DNA of 64,000 bases. Origin: Hyphomicrobiales bacterium (GTDB taxonomy: Bacteria; Pseudomonadota; Alphaproteobacteria; Rhizobiales; Rhizobiaceae). Below the pieces are notes generated by a model that saw nothing but the letters and a program-made list of their open reading frames with translations, ran no database searches and was not told the origin of the DNA. The stretch covers positions 62,001 through 126,000 of the forward strand of contig UCEY01000031.1 of the NCBI GenBank assembly GCA_900471605.1, written 5' to 3'. How positions within the stretch are numbered: the first letter of the stretch is position 1; the number at the start of each line of letters is the position of its first letter. Shown in pieces: positions 26,689 to 35,919 of this stretch. The translations under genes were made by a program, and so were the position numbers.

Positions 26689-27486
26689 ATGACACAAACA
26701 ATCGGAATCATCGGCTCGGGCCTTGTCGGCAAGGCAGTCGCGCGCCTCGCGACCGCAGCTGGCTACAAGGTGGTGATCAGCAACTCCCGCGGCGCGGACA
26801 CCATCAAGGACCTGATCGAGGAGCTTGGTCCGCTGGCGAGCGCCGGCACCACCGAGGAGGCCATCGCGGCGGGAGACATAGTCACGCTCTCGATCCCGAT
26901 CGCCGCCTCCGAGCAGCTGCCCGCCGACAAGTTCGCGGGCAAGGTCGTACTCGACCAGACGAACTACTATCCCGCATTCGGCAACAATGAGGTTCTCGAC
27001 AAGGGGGAGGTGACCTCCAGTGAGTTGATCCAGCGGCGTTTGCCGGGTGCGAAGGTCGTCAAGGGCTTTCACAACCTCAGCTGGCTCCACATGAAGGCCA
27101 ACGCGACGCCGAAGGGTTCGGCGAACCGCACGACGCTGCCGATCGCGGGCGACGACGCCGGCGCCAAGCAGGCGGTCACCGCGTTCTTCGACAAGATCGG
27201 ATTTGATGCGATCGACGCGGGCTCGCTCGCGGACAGCTGGCGCATCGAACCGAGCACGCCGATCTACTTCTGGGCCTACGCTCCGACCGTAGACCTGCAG
27301 GCAACGGGTCCGGAAGCCGAGCGCGCCTACACGCAGCCCGGTACGCCCGTGTCGCGCGAAGATGCTCAGCGTCTGATCGACGAGGCAAAGCGCCCATCGC
27401 CGATCGGCGGCACGTTCGAGGGTATGCCGCAGGTCCACGTCGACCTTTTCATGGCACAGGCAAGCGCTGCGACCGTCGCGAATTGA
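26689..27486 (+). CDS. F420-reductase-like NAD(P)-binding oxidoreductase, copy 1
   Basis: A 265-residue protein starting with a Rossmann fold, TIGIIGSGLVGKAVARLA, followed by VVISNSRGAD, which suggests NADP preference. The family is the F420-dependent NADP oxidoreductase-like group; in bacteria without F420 these act as NAD(P)-dependent dehydrogenases of unclear substrate. It keeps the conserved KGFHNLSW region. The C-terminus is longer than in the two paralogues at 29722 and 31801. A strong terminator hairpin follows. Confidence 0.8.
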   Translation: MTQTIGIIGSGLVGKAVARLATAAGYKVVISNSRGADTIKDLIEELGPLASAGTTEEAIAAGDIVTLSIPIAASEQLPADKFAGKVVLDQTNYYPAFGNNEVLDKGEVTSSELIQRRLPGAKVVKGFHNLSWLHMKANATPKGSANRTTLPIAGDDAGAKQAVTAFFDKIGFDAIDAGSLADSWRIEPSTPIYFWAYAPTVDLQATGPEAERAYTQPGTPVSREDAQRLIDEAKRPSPIGGTFEGMPQVHVDLFMAQASAATVAN

Positions 27487-27491
27487 CCCCC

Positions 27492-27522
27492 TGCCGGACG
27501 CCCTCTTCAAGGGCGTCCGGCA
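27492..27522 (+). terminator. Strong hairpin terminator
   Basis: TGCCGGACGCCC (27492-27503) and GGGCGTCCGGCA (27511-27522) form a perfect 12-bp stem with a 7-base loop directly after the stop at 27486. The following T-run is weak (TTCGGTT). Confidence 0.65.
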
Positions 27523-27580
27523 TTCGGTTGTGGGAGGCCCTGCGGGGCTCGCGGGGCCGCACATATTCAGGAGCCGCAGG

Positions 27581-27991
27581 ATGCAGAGCGAAGACCATCT
27601 CACCCCTTTCCTTGAGGCCATGCACGAAGGCGATATTTCGCGCGCGAGCGAGCATCTGTCGGAAACCGTCGAGCTCAACAGCCCGATCCTTCCCACGCCG
27701 TTCAAGGGGCGTGCCAGTGTCACCGGCGTTCTCACCGAACTGCAGTCTACGATCGACGCTTTCGAGCCGAGGATGATGATTCGCGATGGTGCCGACGTCA
27801 TCGCCGTCCTCACGATCCGGTTCGAGGACCATGTGATCGACGCTTTCGACCATGTTCGCTTGGGTGAGGACGGCCGCATCGAGACCATGACTATTGCATG
27901 GCGCCCGCTGCCCGCCGTCGTCGCGGTACAACAGCGGCTCGTCCCGAAGCTCGGTGGAAAGGCGATGCGTCTCGTTCCAATCGACCAGTAG
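27581..27991 (+). CDS. SnoaL/NTF2-like protein, copy 2
   Basis: A 136-residue protein with the NTF2-like pattern (FLEAMHEGDISRASEHLSET, then VELNSPILPTPFKGRASV). The ATG at 27581 has AGGAGCCGCAGG upstream. The same family as the genes at 23085 and 31302, though with low pairwise similarity apart from the ELNSP/KLNSP strand. Function unknown. Confidence 0.72.
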   Translation: MQSEDHLTPFLEAMHEGDISRASEHLSETVELNSPILPTPFKGRASVTGVLTELQSTIDAFEPRMMIRDGADVIAVLTIRFEDHVIDAFDHVRLGEDGRIETMTIAWRPLPAVVAVQQRLVPKLGGKAMRLVPIDQ

Positions 27992-28105
27992 GCACACCAA
28001 ATCAGATCCGCAGGAAGTGGCCGGGCGGACGCCCGGATGCCTCGCCAAACACGGTTAGCGCGGCGCGAGACTTGCGCGCGGCGAGCGAACAGGAAGGAAC
28101 ACGAC

Positions 28106-28477
28106 ATGCAAGGTGGAAGAATACCAGGTCCGGACCATCCGATCACCATCGCTCCGGCGGGAGAGAGGGTCGTCGTCAAACTGGATGATGCCGTGCTCGC
28201 CGACAGCGGCAACGCCCTCGTCCTGAAGGAGGCGAGCCTCAATCCGGTCTACTACATCCCGCGCGCTGACGTGGCGATGAGCGAACTCAGCCCCAGCGAC
28301 ACCAGCACGCACTGCCCTTACAAGGGCGACGCTAGCTATTTCAGCGCGCGAAGTGGCGCCGTCAGGGATGTCGCCTGGTCTTACGAGGACCCTTTCGACC
28401 ACATGCTGATCATCAAGGGATACCTCGCGTTCTACCCGGACCGCGTCGATGCCATCGAAGCAACGCCTCGCGGTTGA
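28106..28477 (+). CDS. DUF427-domain protein
   Basis: A 123-residue protein matching the DUF427 pattern: RVVVKLDDAVLADSGNALVL, then VYYIPRADV and THCPYKGDASYFS. Those residues form a small beta-barrel in known structures; no activity is established. The ATG at 28106 is preceded by AGGAAGGA. It lies between the NTF2-like gene and the second LysR gene and may be co-transcribed with the former. Confidence 0.82.
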   Translation: MQGGRIPGPDHPITIAPAGERVVVKLDDAVLADSGNALVLKEASLNPVYYIPRADVAMSELSPSDTSTHCPYKGDASYFSARSGAVRDVAWSYEDPFDHMLIIKGYLAFYPDRVDAIEATPRG

Positions 28478-28517
28478 GGGCTGAATCATCGACCCAGCAA
28501 ATCAGCCGGATTCGGTC

Positions 28518-28537
28518 GTTGTTCCGATGACAACAGT
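28518..28537. promoter_or_regulatory. Inverted ACAAC/GTTGT element upstream of LysR copy 2
   Basis: GTTGT (28518-28522) and ACAAC (28530-28534) face each other, continuing into ACAACAG. A further half-site, GACAGAATGTTGTC, ends two bases before the LysR start codon at 28622. Both echo the element before LysR copy 1. Confidence 0.35.
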
Positions 28538-28621
28538 ACTTCCATATTCGTCCCATTAATGTCGGAGGTATAGGGTTCGCGCTGATTGATAGTTCGAGCG
28601 GCGCGTGACAGAATGTTGTCT

Positions 28622-29533
28622 ATGACATCAACAATCGGCTTTTCCGAAATGCAGGTCTTTGTCGCAGTGGTGATGGAGGAGTCCTTCACCGCTGCGGCCG
28701 ATCGCCTCGAGACTGACAAGGCTCGGGTGAGCCGCATCGTGCAGCGTATCGAGGAAAAGCTCGGCGCGAGGCTGCTGAACAGGTCGACCCGTCGGCTCAG
28801 CGTTACGGAAGTCGGACGGGACTATTTCGAGCGCGCGTCTTCGATCCTCGCCGCCGCAGAGGCGGCCCAAGCCGCGGTCGCCCAGCAGAGCCAGGAGCCC
28901 AAGGGCCGCCTCAAGATCACAGCGACACCAGAGTTCGGCACAACGCGGGTCGACAATTGGATCGCCGCCTATTTGTCCAAGTGGCCGAGGGTCACGGTGG
29001 AAGCGGTATACTCAATTCGGTTCATCGATATCATTCATGAGGGGATCGATGTCGCGATCCGCATTGGCACCTTGCAAGATTCTGATCTGTCGGCGCGCAA
29101 GCTTGGAGAAATAACCTACAGTCTCTACGCCGCGCCTGATTATCTGAAGGAAGCTCCTACGCTCCGGACCGTCGACGATTTGAAGCGCCACGACCTAATT
29201 ATGAAAACGTCCAGCGGCCGTGCAAGCTGGACCCTTGTCAATGGCCAAGCAACAGAGAAGATTTCGCAGGCTCCACGCTGCGCGCTCGATAACATTGTTG
29301 CCGCCAAGAACCTGACCGTCTCCGGTTTGGGAGTGGCGCAGCTTCCGCGGTTCATGGCTGAACCGTATGTGGCGGAGGGGAGCTTGGTCAGGGTTTTGCC
29401 GGGTTGGGCAAGCATACCGATGCCGGTACACGCCGTTTTTGCCTCCACGCGCTACATGGATCCGAAGGTACGTGGATTCGTTGATCTTTGCCGCGAGGCT
29501 TTCGGGGATGGTAGTGACACCAGCCTGAGCTGA
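28622..29533 (+). CDS. LysR-family transcriptional regulator, copy 2
   Basis: A 303-residue paralogue of the regulator at 23751, nearly identical in the DNA-binding region (RLETDKARVSRIV, EEKLGARLLNRSTR). That similarity predicts overlapping operators. The ATG at 28622 aligns with the start of copy 1; an upstream TTG at 28586 is unlikely. It precedes the operon beginning with the F420-reductase-like gene at 29722. Confidence 0.93.
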   Translation: MTSTIGFSEMQVFVAVVMEESFTAAADRLETDKARVSRIVQRIEEKLGARLLNRSTRRLSVTEVGRDYFERASSILAAAEAAQAAVAQQSQEPKGRLKITATPEFGTTRVDNWIAAYLSKWPRVTVEAVYSIRFIDIIHEGIDVAIRIGTLQDSDLSARKLGEITYSLYAAPDYLKEAPTLRTVDDLKRHDLIMKTSSGRASWTLVNGQATEKISQAPRCALDNIVAAKNLTVSGLGVAQLPRFMAEPYVAEGSLVRVLPGWASIPMPVHAVFASTRYMDPKVRGFVDLCREAFGDGSDTSLS

Positions 29534-29596
29534 GGACCTACCGACGCGCAGAATTGCGCGCCAGAGCATCCCCGCGACCGCGCGTCGGTTCCCCTA

Positions 29597-29620
29597 TTGT
29601 TGCTCGCACGAACAACAGAC
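29597..29620. promoter_or_regulatory. TTGTT/AACAACAG element before the 29.7-34.7 kb operon
   Basis: TTGTT (29597-29601) and AACAA (29611-29615) are inverted and continue into CAACAGAC, matching the left half of the palindrome at 24852. About 100 bp before the 29722 gene; candidate LysR site. Confidence 0.35.
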
Positions 29621-29721
29621 TGGGGTTCGTCGGGCATCTAATCTATTCCTGAGCGATATCCTACCTTCCAACCGAACCGCTCCGAGAGGAAGCGCGAACG
29701 TTGAAGTGAATAGGATATCAA

Positions 29722-30420
29722 ATGAAGATCGGAATTTTGAGCGCCGGCAATATCGGCAGTCGTTTGGCCCGCGCCTGGGCAGCCGTCGGTCATGAACTCG
29801 TCATCGCCAAGGATGGTGAGGACCGGAAGATCGAACCACTGCTTGCGGAACTGGGCGACAAGGCTCGGCTCGGCACGATCCGCGAGGCGGCGGAGTTCGG
29901 TGAAGTCGTACTTTTCTCAATTTACTGGCCACGGGTCGAGGCGATCGTGAGCCAGGTCGGCGACGCGCTCGACGGCAAGGTCGTGATCGAGACCATGAAC
30001 CCGCTCGGCGTTACCGCCGATTTCGTGCACTTCCACGATCTGGAGTTCATGCGCGACAGCTCGACTTCGGAAGACCTGCAGCGGCGCTTGCCGAAGGCGC
30101 GCATCGTCAAGGGGTTCAACCTGATAGCGGCTCCGTCGCTTGAAGCGGCGGCGTGGGCTGCGGCGCCGGTGCAGGCCAACGTCTTCTACGCAACCGACGA
30201 CAGTGCCGCCGGAGACGTAACGCGGAGCCTGATCGCCGACGCGGGCTTCAAGCCCGTCAACGCCGGCAATCTCAAGGGCGCCCGGCAGCTCGAACAGGTC
30301 GGCGTGCTTCTGCATCACGTCGCAGACAATGAATATGGCGGCGACGCTGACCTGATCCGCTTGGCACTCGCGGTCGTCGAAGCCAATCCGGGCCCGATCA
30401 CGCGCGAACGCATCGCCTGA
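29722..30420 (+). CDS. F420-reductase-like NAD(P)-binding oxidoreductase, copy 2
   Basis: A 232-residue protein with an N-terminal Rossmann motif, IGILSAGNIGSRLARAW, and the family-conserved KGFN region (ARIVKGFNLIAAPSLEAAA). Related to the genes at 26689 and 31801. First gene of a run of seven same-strand genes ending at 34748, all close enough to be one operon. Confidence 0.8.
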   Translation: MKIGILSAGNIGSRLARAWAAVGHELVIAKDGEDRKIEPLLAELGDKARLGTIREAAEFGEVVLFSIYWPRVEAIVSQVGDALDGKVVIETMNPLGVTADFVHFHDLEFMRDSSTSEDLQRRLPKARIVKGFNLIAAPSLEAAAWAAAPVQANVFYATDDSAAGDVTRSLIADAGFKPVNAGNLKGARQLEQVGVLLHHVADNEYGGDADLIRLALAVVEANPGPITRERIA

Positions 30421-30483
30421 TCAAGCGGGCCAGCTCGTCCGCAAATCACTGAAATCGCATTTCGGCTAATGAAGGAAAATTCT

Positions 30484-31251
30484 ATGTCGCAGTCTCTCAA
30501 TGGAAAAACTGCTCTCGTGACGGGAGGGTCACGGGGCATCGGTCGCGCTATCGCAGAGCGTCTCGCCGCGGACGGCGCGACCGTCGCACTGACTTACAAC
30601 TCCAGCAAGGCCGGTGCCGACGAGGCCGTCGCCGAGATCGAAAAAGCCGGTGGCAGCGCCTTCGCGCTGAAAGCTGAATTGCTGGACGCGGGCTCGATTG
30701 GGCCGTTGTTCGAGGCGCTTGATGCCGAACTCGAAAGCCGCAACGGCAGCAGAACGCTGGACATCGTCGTGAACAATGCCGGCGGCAGCGGTTTCGGCGG
30801 TCTCGACAATGCGACGCCCGAAAGCTTCGACGCCATGTTCAACGTCTTCGTCCGTGCGCCCTTTTTTGTCGTTCAGGCCGCACTCAGCCGCCTGAGCGAT
30901 GGCGGACGCGTGATCAACGTGTCTTCCGGTTTTGCCACGCGGCCCTCGCCGATGGCGTCGATGTACTCGATGGCCAAGGGAAGCATCAACGTTTTCACGC
31001 ATTCCCTCGCCATCGAACTGGGTTCCCGTCGCATCACGGCGAACGCCGTCGCGCCGGGCTGGACGCGGACCGACATGAATGCCGCCGTCCGTGACAATGC
31101 CGATATTGTCAAGGCGATCGAGGCTGACACCGCGCTCGGACGTTTTGGCGAGCCGTCGGAAATCGCCAATGTCGTGGCCTTCCTGGCCTCGGATGAAGGC
31201 CGTTGGGTAACCGGCCAGGTCATCGAAGCGAGCGGTGGTTACAAGCTCTGA
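30484..31251 (+). CDS. Short-chain dehydrogenase/reductase, copy 2
   Basis: A 255-residue classical SDR: cofactor motif TGGSRGIG near residues 12-19, NNAGG, and catalytic YSMAK. The ATG at 30484 follows AAGGAAAA; an in-frame ATG at 30469 overlaps that ribosome site and is unlikely. The C-terminal GQVIEASGGYKL is typical. Probably NAD(P)-dependent reduction of a small carbonyl compound; substrate not predictable. Confidence 0.88.
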   Translation: MSQSLNGKTALVTGGSRGIGRAIAERLAADGATVALTYNSSKAGADEAVAEIEKAGGSAFALKAELLDAGSIGPLFEALDAELESRNGSRTLDIVVNNAGGSGFGGLDNATPESFDAMFNVFVRAPFFVVQAALSRLSDGGRVINVSSGFATRPSPMASMYSMAKGSINVFTHSLAIELGSRRITANAVAPGWTRTDMNAAVRDNADIVKAIEADTALGRFGEPSEIANVVAFLASDEGRWVTGQVIEASGGYKL

Positions 31252-31301
31252 CCCTGCCGAGGTGAGATCGGCTTCTTCAACAATCCAATACGGTGTGTTC
31301 A

Positions 31302-31763
31302 ATGACAAAGACAGGAACTGATCTCACCCTCGAAATCTACGAGGCGTTCGCCAACAACGAGCTTGATCGTTGGGACGCGGTCATCCGCCCTGACGTCAAG
31401 CTCAACAGTCCGGCGGGAAGAGACATAGTCGGGATCGATGCGCTCAAGGCGTTCGGTGCAGCGTTTCACGCGGCCTTTCGGCCGCGCGTTGACTTAATCG
31501 ATCACTTCGTCGCCGGCGATCGAGCCCTGGTGACGGTCAATTTGCATTGGAAACACGACGGCGAGCCATTCTACGGAATCGCCCCAACGGGCGAGAGTGG
31601 GACATCCGTCGAGTGTTTCCTGCTCCGACTGGAAAATGGCCAGGTCACACACTGGGACACGGCCGACGCGTCTCTCGACCTCGCCATCTATTTGCACAAT
31701 CAGGGCTTCGATCTGCCCAGAGCGGTTACCCCGCCAGCGATCGTGGAAGCCACGCAACGCTGA
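31302..31763 (+). CDS. SnoaL/NTF2-like protein, copy 3
   Basis: A 153-residue protein with the NTF2-like layout (LTLEIYEAFANNELDRWDAV, then VKLNSPAGRDIVGIDALKAF). It lies 50 bp after the SDR gene and 37 bp before the next dehydrogenase-like gene. Similar proteins often serve as small isomerases or as partners of redox enzymes; no reaction assigned. Confidence 0.75.
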   Translation: MTKTGTDLTLEIYEAFANNELDRWDAVIRPDVKLNSPAGRDIVGIDALKAFGAAFHAAFRPRVDLIDHFVAGDRALVTVNLHWKHDGEPFYGIAPTGESGTSVECFLLRLENGQVTHWDTADASLDLAIYLHNQGFDLPRAVTPPAIVEATQR

Positions 31764-31800
31764 CCAGCACCAAGTCAACCAGATAAAAAGGGGTCCATTC

Positions 31801-32487
31801 ATGGACATTGGAATCATAGGAAGTGGAGAAATTGGCGGCTCCCTGGCCCGCCGGCTCTCGAAGTTAGGCCACCAAGTTTCCATCGCCAATTCGCGCGGTC
31901 CTGAATCGCTTGCAGATCTCGCCGCCGAAACCGGCGCGAAGGCAGTGACCATCCATGAGGCGGCGCGCAGCGGCGAGGTCGTCTTCGTCGCAATCCCGGC
32001 CTTCAGGATCGCCGATCTGCCGAAGGATCTCTTCGACGGTGTCGATGCCGATGTCGCCATTGTGGAGACGGGGAATTACTATCCCCAGGAGCGGGATGGG
32101 CGGATCGACCCGATCGAAGAGGGTGCCGCTGAAAGCCGCTGGGTCGCGGATCAGCTCGGACGGCCGGTGCTTAAGGCCATCAACAATCTGCACTGGCGCA
32201 GCCTCCTCGATGGCGGCAAGCCTGCGGGTACGCCGGGCCGCATCGCACTGCCGGTAGCTGGCGACAACGAGGCCCACAAAGCGAGGGTCATCCGACTGTT
32301 CGACGAACTCGGATACGACGGTGTCGATGCCGGCCCGCTCGACGAGTCCTGGCGCCAGCAGCCGGGCACCCCGGTCTATGCTGCCAATCTGGATGCGGAA
32401 GGCGTTCGCAAGGCGCTGGCCGCGGCGAGTCCGGAGCGCAAGCCGGAGTTCCGCGCATCCCCCAACAGCAGCATCGGCAAGCCGTAG
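31801..32487 (+). CDS. F420-reductase-like NAD(P)-binding oxidoreductase, copy 3
   Basis: A 228-residue protein with Rossmann motif [18 protein letters not shown] and the NADP-type [11 protein letters not shown] loop. [11 protein letters not shown] occupies the position of the conserved KGFHNLSW motif in copy 1, to which it is closest. The ATG at 31801 follows AAAAGGGG. The next SDR starts 8 bases after its stop. Confidence 0.8.
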   Translation: MDIGIIGSGEIGGSLARRLSKLGHQVSIANSRGPESLADLAAETGAKAVTIHEAARSGEVVFVAIPAFRIADLPKDLFDGVDADVAIVETGNYYPQERDGRIDPIEEGAAESRWVADQLGRPVLKAINNLHWRSLLDGGKPAGTPGRIALPVAGDNEAHKARVIRLFDELGYDGVDAGPLDESWRQQPGTPVYAANLDAEGVRKALAAASPERKPEFRASPNSSIGKP

Positions 32488-32495
32488 GAGGACCT

Positions 32496-33281
32496 ATGGT
32501 CACGCAGCCAAAAGGACGGGTCGTCCTCGTAACAGGAGCGAGCCAAGGCATCGGCCGAGCTATCGCGTTGCGCCTTGCCAGAGACGGCGCGAACGTCGGA
32601 CTGGTCGATCTGAAAGGGGAGAAGCTCGCTGAAGTAGAAAAGGAGGTCGAGGCACTCGGCGCGAAGGCAGTGTCGGTTGTTGCCGATGTCAGCCGACGCG
32701 ATGAGGTTTTTGGGGCGGTACAGCACGTCGAGAAGGAGCTTGGTGGCTTCGACGCGATCGTCAACAATGCGGGTATCGCGCAAGTGAAGCCGCTCGCCGA
32801 CGTCCTTCTCGAAGACATGGAGCGCATCTTTCGGGTTAACGTCGATAGCGTCGTGTGGGGCATTCAAGCCGCTGCGACCACGTTCAAGGCGCGGGGCACG
32901 AAGGGCAAGATCATCAATGCATCGTCTGCCGCGGGCCACGAAGGCTTCCCGATGGTTGGCGTCTACTCCGCAACGAAGTTCGCCGTTCGCGCTCTGACGC
33001 AGGCTGCGGCCAAAGAATATGCGAGTGCCGGGATCACGGTGAACGCTTATTGCCCCGGCATCGTCGGGACTGACATGTGGGTCGAGATCGACGAGCGCTT
33101 TTCGCAGCTGACCGGTGCGCCGAAAGGCGAAACCTACAAGAAGTATGTCGAGGGCATCGCGCTCGGCCGCGCCCAGACGCCGGAAGATGTCGCGGCTCTT
33201 GTCGCGTTCCTCTGTAGCGACGACGCCGACTACATCACCGGTCAGGCGATCCTGACCGATGGCGGGCTCGTCTATCGCTAG
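32496..33281 (+). CDS. Short-chain dehydrogenase/reductase (acetoin/diacetyl reductase-like), copy 3
   Basis: A 261-residue classical SDR with [12 protein letters not shown] and catalytic YSATK. The C-terminal region ([20 protein letters not shown] then [16 protein letters not shown]) closely resembles bacterial acetoin(diacetyl) reductases. Substrate assignment rests on that resemblance alone. Part of the 29.7-34.7 kb run. Confidence 0.85.
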   Translation: MVTQPKGRVVLVTGASQGIGRAIALRLARDGANVGLVDLKGEKLAEVEKEVEALGAKAVSVVADVSRRDEVFGAVQHVEKELGGFDAIVNNAGIAQVKPLADVLLEDMERIFRVNVDSVVWGIQAAATTFKARGTKGKIINASSAAGHEGFPMVGVYSATKFAVRALTQAAAKEYASAGITVNAYCPGIVGTDMWVEIDERFSQLTGAPKGETYKKYVEGIALGRAQTPEDVAALVAFLCSDDADYITGQAILTDGGLVYR

Positions 33282-33373
33282 GCCCGACGTCCCTTAACAC
33301 CCGACGCGGCAGGGCAGGAGCCACATGAAGGGCTCCACCAAAGAGGAGCTGCGTCCCTTCAAAGGAGGCTGGA

Positions 33374-34180
33374 ATGGACACGCAACTCGATGGTCGTACT
33401 GCTCTGGTGACCGGAGCAAGCCAAGGCATCGGTGAGGCGATCGCCCGCGCATTGCACGCCGAGGGCGCCAAGGTGGCGTTCCTGGCCCGCAGCGAAGCGA
33501 AACTGGCGGCGATCACCGATGCGCTCGGCGAGCGGGCGCTGGCGGTCGGCGCCGACGTGACCAATGAAGAGAGCCTGGCGCAGGCGCTTGCCACGATCGA
33601 AGCGAAACTCGGGCCGATCGACATCCTCGTGAACAATGCGGGCGGCCTTCGGTCGTCGACGGGCGAGCTGTTCCGGCCCTTCGAGGAAATCCCCGATGCG
33701 GATTGGCTGGAGACCTGGGAGTTCAATGTCCTTTCCGTGGTGCGTGTCACCCGGGCGTTGGCGCCGGCAATGGCGGAGCGCGGATGGGGCCGGATCATCA
33801 ACATCTCGTCGGAGAGCGGCATCCAGCCCGACGCGGTCGCGCTCGAATATGCCTCGGCCAAGAGCGCGCTGAACATCTTGACCAAGGGCATCTCGAAGAC
33901 CTACGCGAGCCGCGGCGTGGTCGTGAACGTGGTGTCGCCGGCCTATGTCGATACTCCCATTCTTCGTGATTTGTTGGCGCAGCAGGACGGGGCAGAGAAT
34001 CTCTCGCCTGACGAACTGGCCGCTCATTTCCAGCCGGCCCTGCGGCCCAATATCGCTGTCGGCCGCCCCGGCAATCCGGAGGACGTCGCCGCTGCGGTCG
34101 TGTTTCTGGCGTCAGAGCGGGCGAGCTTCATCACCGGGACAAATCTTCGGGTTGATGGCGGCTCGGTGATGGCGATCTAG
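33374..34180 (+). CDS. Short-chain dehydrogenase/reductase, copy 4
   Basis: A 268-residue SDR with TGASQGIG at residues 13-20, NNAGG and catalytic YASAK. The ATG at 33374 has an ideal AAAGGAGG site. Similar to 3-oxoacyl-ACP-reductase-like SDRs of unknown substrate. Followed after 7 bases by the DUF2867-like gene. Confidence 0.87.
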   Translation: MDTQLDGRTALVTGASQGIGEAIARALHAEGAKVAFLARSEAKLAAITDALGERALAVGADVTNEESLAQALATIEAKLGPIDILVNNAGGLRSSTGELFRPFEEIPDADWLETWEFNVLSVVRVTRALAPAMAERGWGRIINISSESGIQPDAVALEYASAKSALNILTKGISKTYASRGVVVNVVSPAYVDTPILRDLLAQQDGAENLSPDELAAHFQPALRPNIAVGRPGNPEDVAAAVVFLASERASFITGTNLRVDGGSVMAI

Positions 34181-34187
34181 CGGCGCC

Positions 34188-34748
34188 ATGGCGGGAAGTC
34201 TGTGCAACGCGGTCGGCGGCGTGAGGTCCGTGGCGCCGCCCGCTCAAAGCAGCATAGCGGACTGGTACCGCGGAGCCGACCTGGTTGATTCTTTTGCCAC
34301 GACCTTCGGTGCTGGAATCTCGCGTGACCCGGAAACTGTAGCGCACGCGATCCTCGGCCGTCCGGCCTGGTGGGTCCGCGGGCTCCTCGCGACCCGCGAT
34401 ATGACGGTAGCTCGCTTTGGCTTGAAAACGACGGGTGAACTTCAACGCAACGCGCCCGACAGGAAGTCCATCAGCTTTTTCCCAATTCTTGCGCGATCGG
34501 AAAGCGAACTGGTGCTTGGTGTGGATGATCGACACCTTGATTTCAGGGCGTCGATACTGCTGGGGGCGCTGAATGACGAGGACGCTTTTGAAGTCGTCGT
34601 AACGACCGTCGTTCATTGTCACAATACATTTGGGCGTGCTTATCTCGCACTGATCAAGCCTTTTCACGTCCTTGTTGTCCGGTCAAATCTGAGCCGCGCT
34701 GTCCCAGCGAAAATTGGACAAGTGCAGCGCAGTTCGATGTCCCCATAG
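34188..34748 (+). CDS. DUF2867-like protein
   Basis: A 186-residue protein. Its central and C-terminal pattern (RSESELVLGVDDRHLDFRAS, then CHNTFGRAYLALIKPFH) is that of DUF2867, whose function is unknown. Immediately downstream of an SDR, an arrangement also expected for NAD-binding partner proteins. The ribosome site is weak, suggesting coupling to the upstream gene. The last 20 or so residues look unrelated to the family. Confidence 0.65.
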   Translation: MAGSLCNAVGGVRSVAPPAQSSIADWYRGADLVDSFATTFGAGISRDPETVAHAILGRPAWWVRGLLATRDMTVARFGLKTTGELQRNAPDRKSISFFPILARSESELVLGVDDRHLDFRASILLGALNDEDAFEVVVTTVVHCHNTFGRAYLALIKPFHVLVVRSNLSRAVPAKIGQVQRSSMSP

Positions 34749-34773
34749 TGCAAATTAGCCACGAGCGATCCAC

Positions 34774-34800
34774 GCGGTTCTTTTTCCCGCGCGGAACCGC
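34774..34800 (+). terminator. Possible terminator after the SDR/DUF2867 run
   Basis: GCGGTTC (34774-34780) and GAACCGC (34794-34800) are inverted around a 13-base loop, then TTTGC. Weak stem and short T-run, but correctly placed between the DUF2867 gene and the LysR gene. Confidence 0.4.
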
Positions 34801-34880
34801 TTTGCATAAATACCCGGTGCTGAGCTGTTAAGGAGATTTAGAGATGCTGCCATTGCAGGGTTCTCCGGAAGGAGGCGGCG

Positions 34881-35789
34881 GTGCCGGATATCGCCTTTGA
34901 CCTGCGCTACCTGAGATACGCGATCCTCGCTGCCGAGCATGGTAGCTTTCGACGTGCTGCAGAAATACTCTCGGTATCGCAATCTACCGTTAGCCGACGA
35001 ATACAGATACTGGAGCGCCGTGTTGGTATTCTGCTGTTTGATAGGCATCGGTCAGGCGCCCGCGCAACAATGGCAGGCGAGCGTTTCCTCAGAGAGGCTG
35101 CGGTTGGCGCGAAGCATCTCAACCAAGCTGTAAATACAATCGCCCAAGCTAAGCGCGGCTCCATTGGACTGCTGCGCATCGGCCTGATGGCCTGCCTAGC
35201 GAACGGTTTTCTGGGAGAGTTGCTCGCGGCTTATCACCGCCGCTTTCCAGCTATCGAGGTGATTTTCGAGGAGGCGACCTCTCAAATAAATGCCGGCGCA
35301 TTGCTCGACGGTCGCCTCGACGTCGCCTTCATGCCCGGCGATCCACAACTACCTGGTTGCCGAGCCGAAAGGCTATGGGATGAGACAATCTATCTCGCGG
35401 TGCCCGCATTCCATCGGACCGCTTCCTTTGAGGCGGTCAGTTGGGAAGACGTGAGCCAGGAGACGTTCCTTGTGAAGGCGGACGCAACAAGACCTGAGAT
35501 AGAAGACTATCTAATGCGGCAACTGTCCGGTTCCGGATTGAGCCCCAAGATTTCCGTTCAGCACATCGGCTGCGAGAATCTGCTGAACATCGTCGCGCAG
35601 GGCTTCGGGATCACCCTTGCTACGAGCTCGACCGTCAGCATCGCCTATCCCGGAGTTCGCTTCGTTCCGATTGCAGACGGCAAAGAGACGTTCTCGTTCA
35701 GCGCCGTCTGGTCCGCTACCAGTCAGAATCCGGCGCTTAAGTTCCTGATCGACATGAGTATTGAGAGGCGCATGAAAGCGAAGCGCTGA
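34881..35789 (+). CDS. LysR-family transcriptional regulator, copy 3 (divergent type)
   Basis: A 302-residue LysR protein with helix-turn-helix AILAAEHGSFRRAAEILSVS then QSTVSRRIQILERRVG. It begins at GTG 34881 after AAGGAGG. It is not close to the two LysR paralogues upstream: the effector domain (IGLMACLANGFLGELLAAYH) differs. Its targets are not evident; it may control the amidase or the preceding operon. Confidence 0.9.
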   Translation: MPDIAFDLRYLRYAILAAEHGSFRRAAEILSVSQSTVSRRIQILERRVGILLFDRHRSGARATMAGERFLREAAVGAKHLNQAVNTIAQAKRGSIGLLRIGLMACLANGFLGELLAAYHRRFPAIEVIFEEATSQINAGALLDGRLDVAFMPGDPQLPGCRAERLWDETIYLAVPAFHRTASFEAVSWEDVSQETFLVKADATRPEIEDYLMRQLSGSGLSPKISVQHIGCENLLNIVAQGFGITLATSSTVSIAYPGVRFVPIADGKETFSFSAVWSATSQNPALKFLIDMSIERRMKAKR

Positions 35790-35806
35790 GACTCGGCGCA
35801 GAAGCG

Positions 35807-35834
35807 CGGATGGCCGGGCGATAGCGGCCATCCG
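35807..35834. terminator. Hairpin between convergent LysR and TetR genes
   Basis: CGGATGGCCG (35807-35816) and CGGCCATCCG (35825-35834) form a perfect 10-bp stem with an 8-base loop. It serves both convergent genes by position; there is no T-tract. Confidence 0.5.
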
Positions 35835-35919
35835 GCGGCGGCGCCGTCCCCGACAGGTCTGACGCACGCCAGCGGCACATCGATTGAGCGCGGACGGGGA
35901 CTGAGCGACTGCCATTGGT

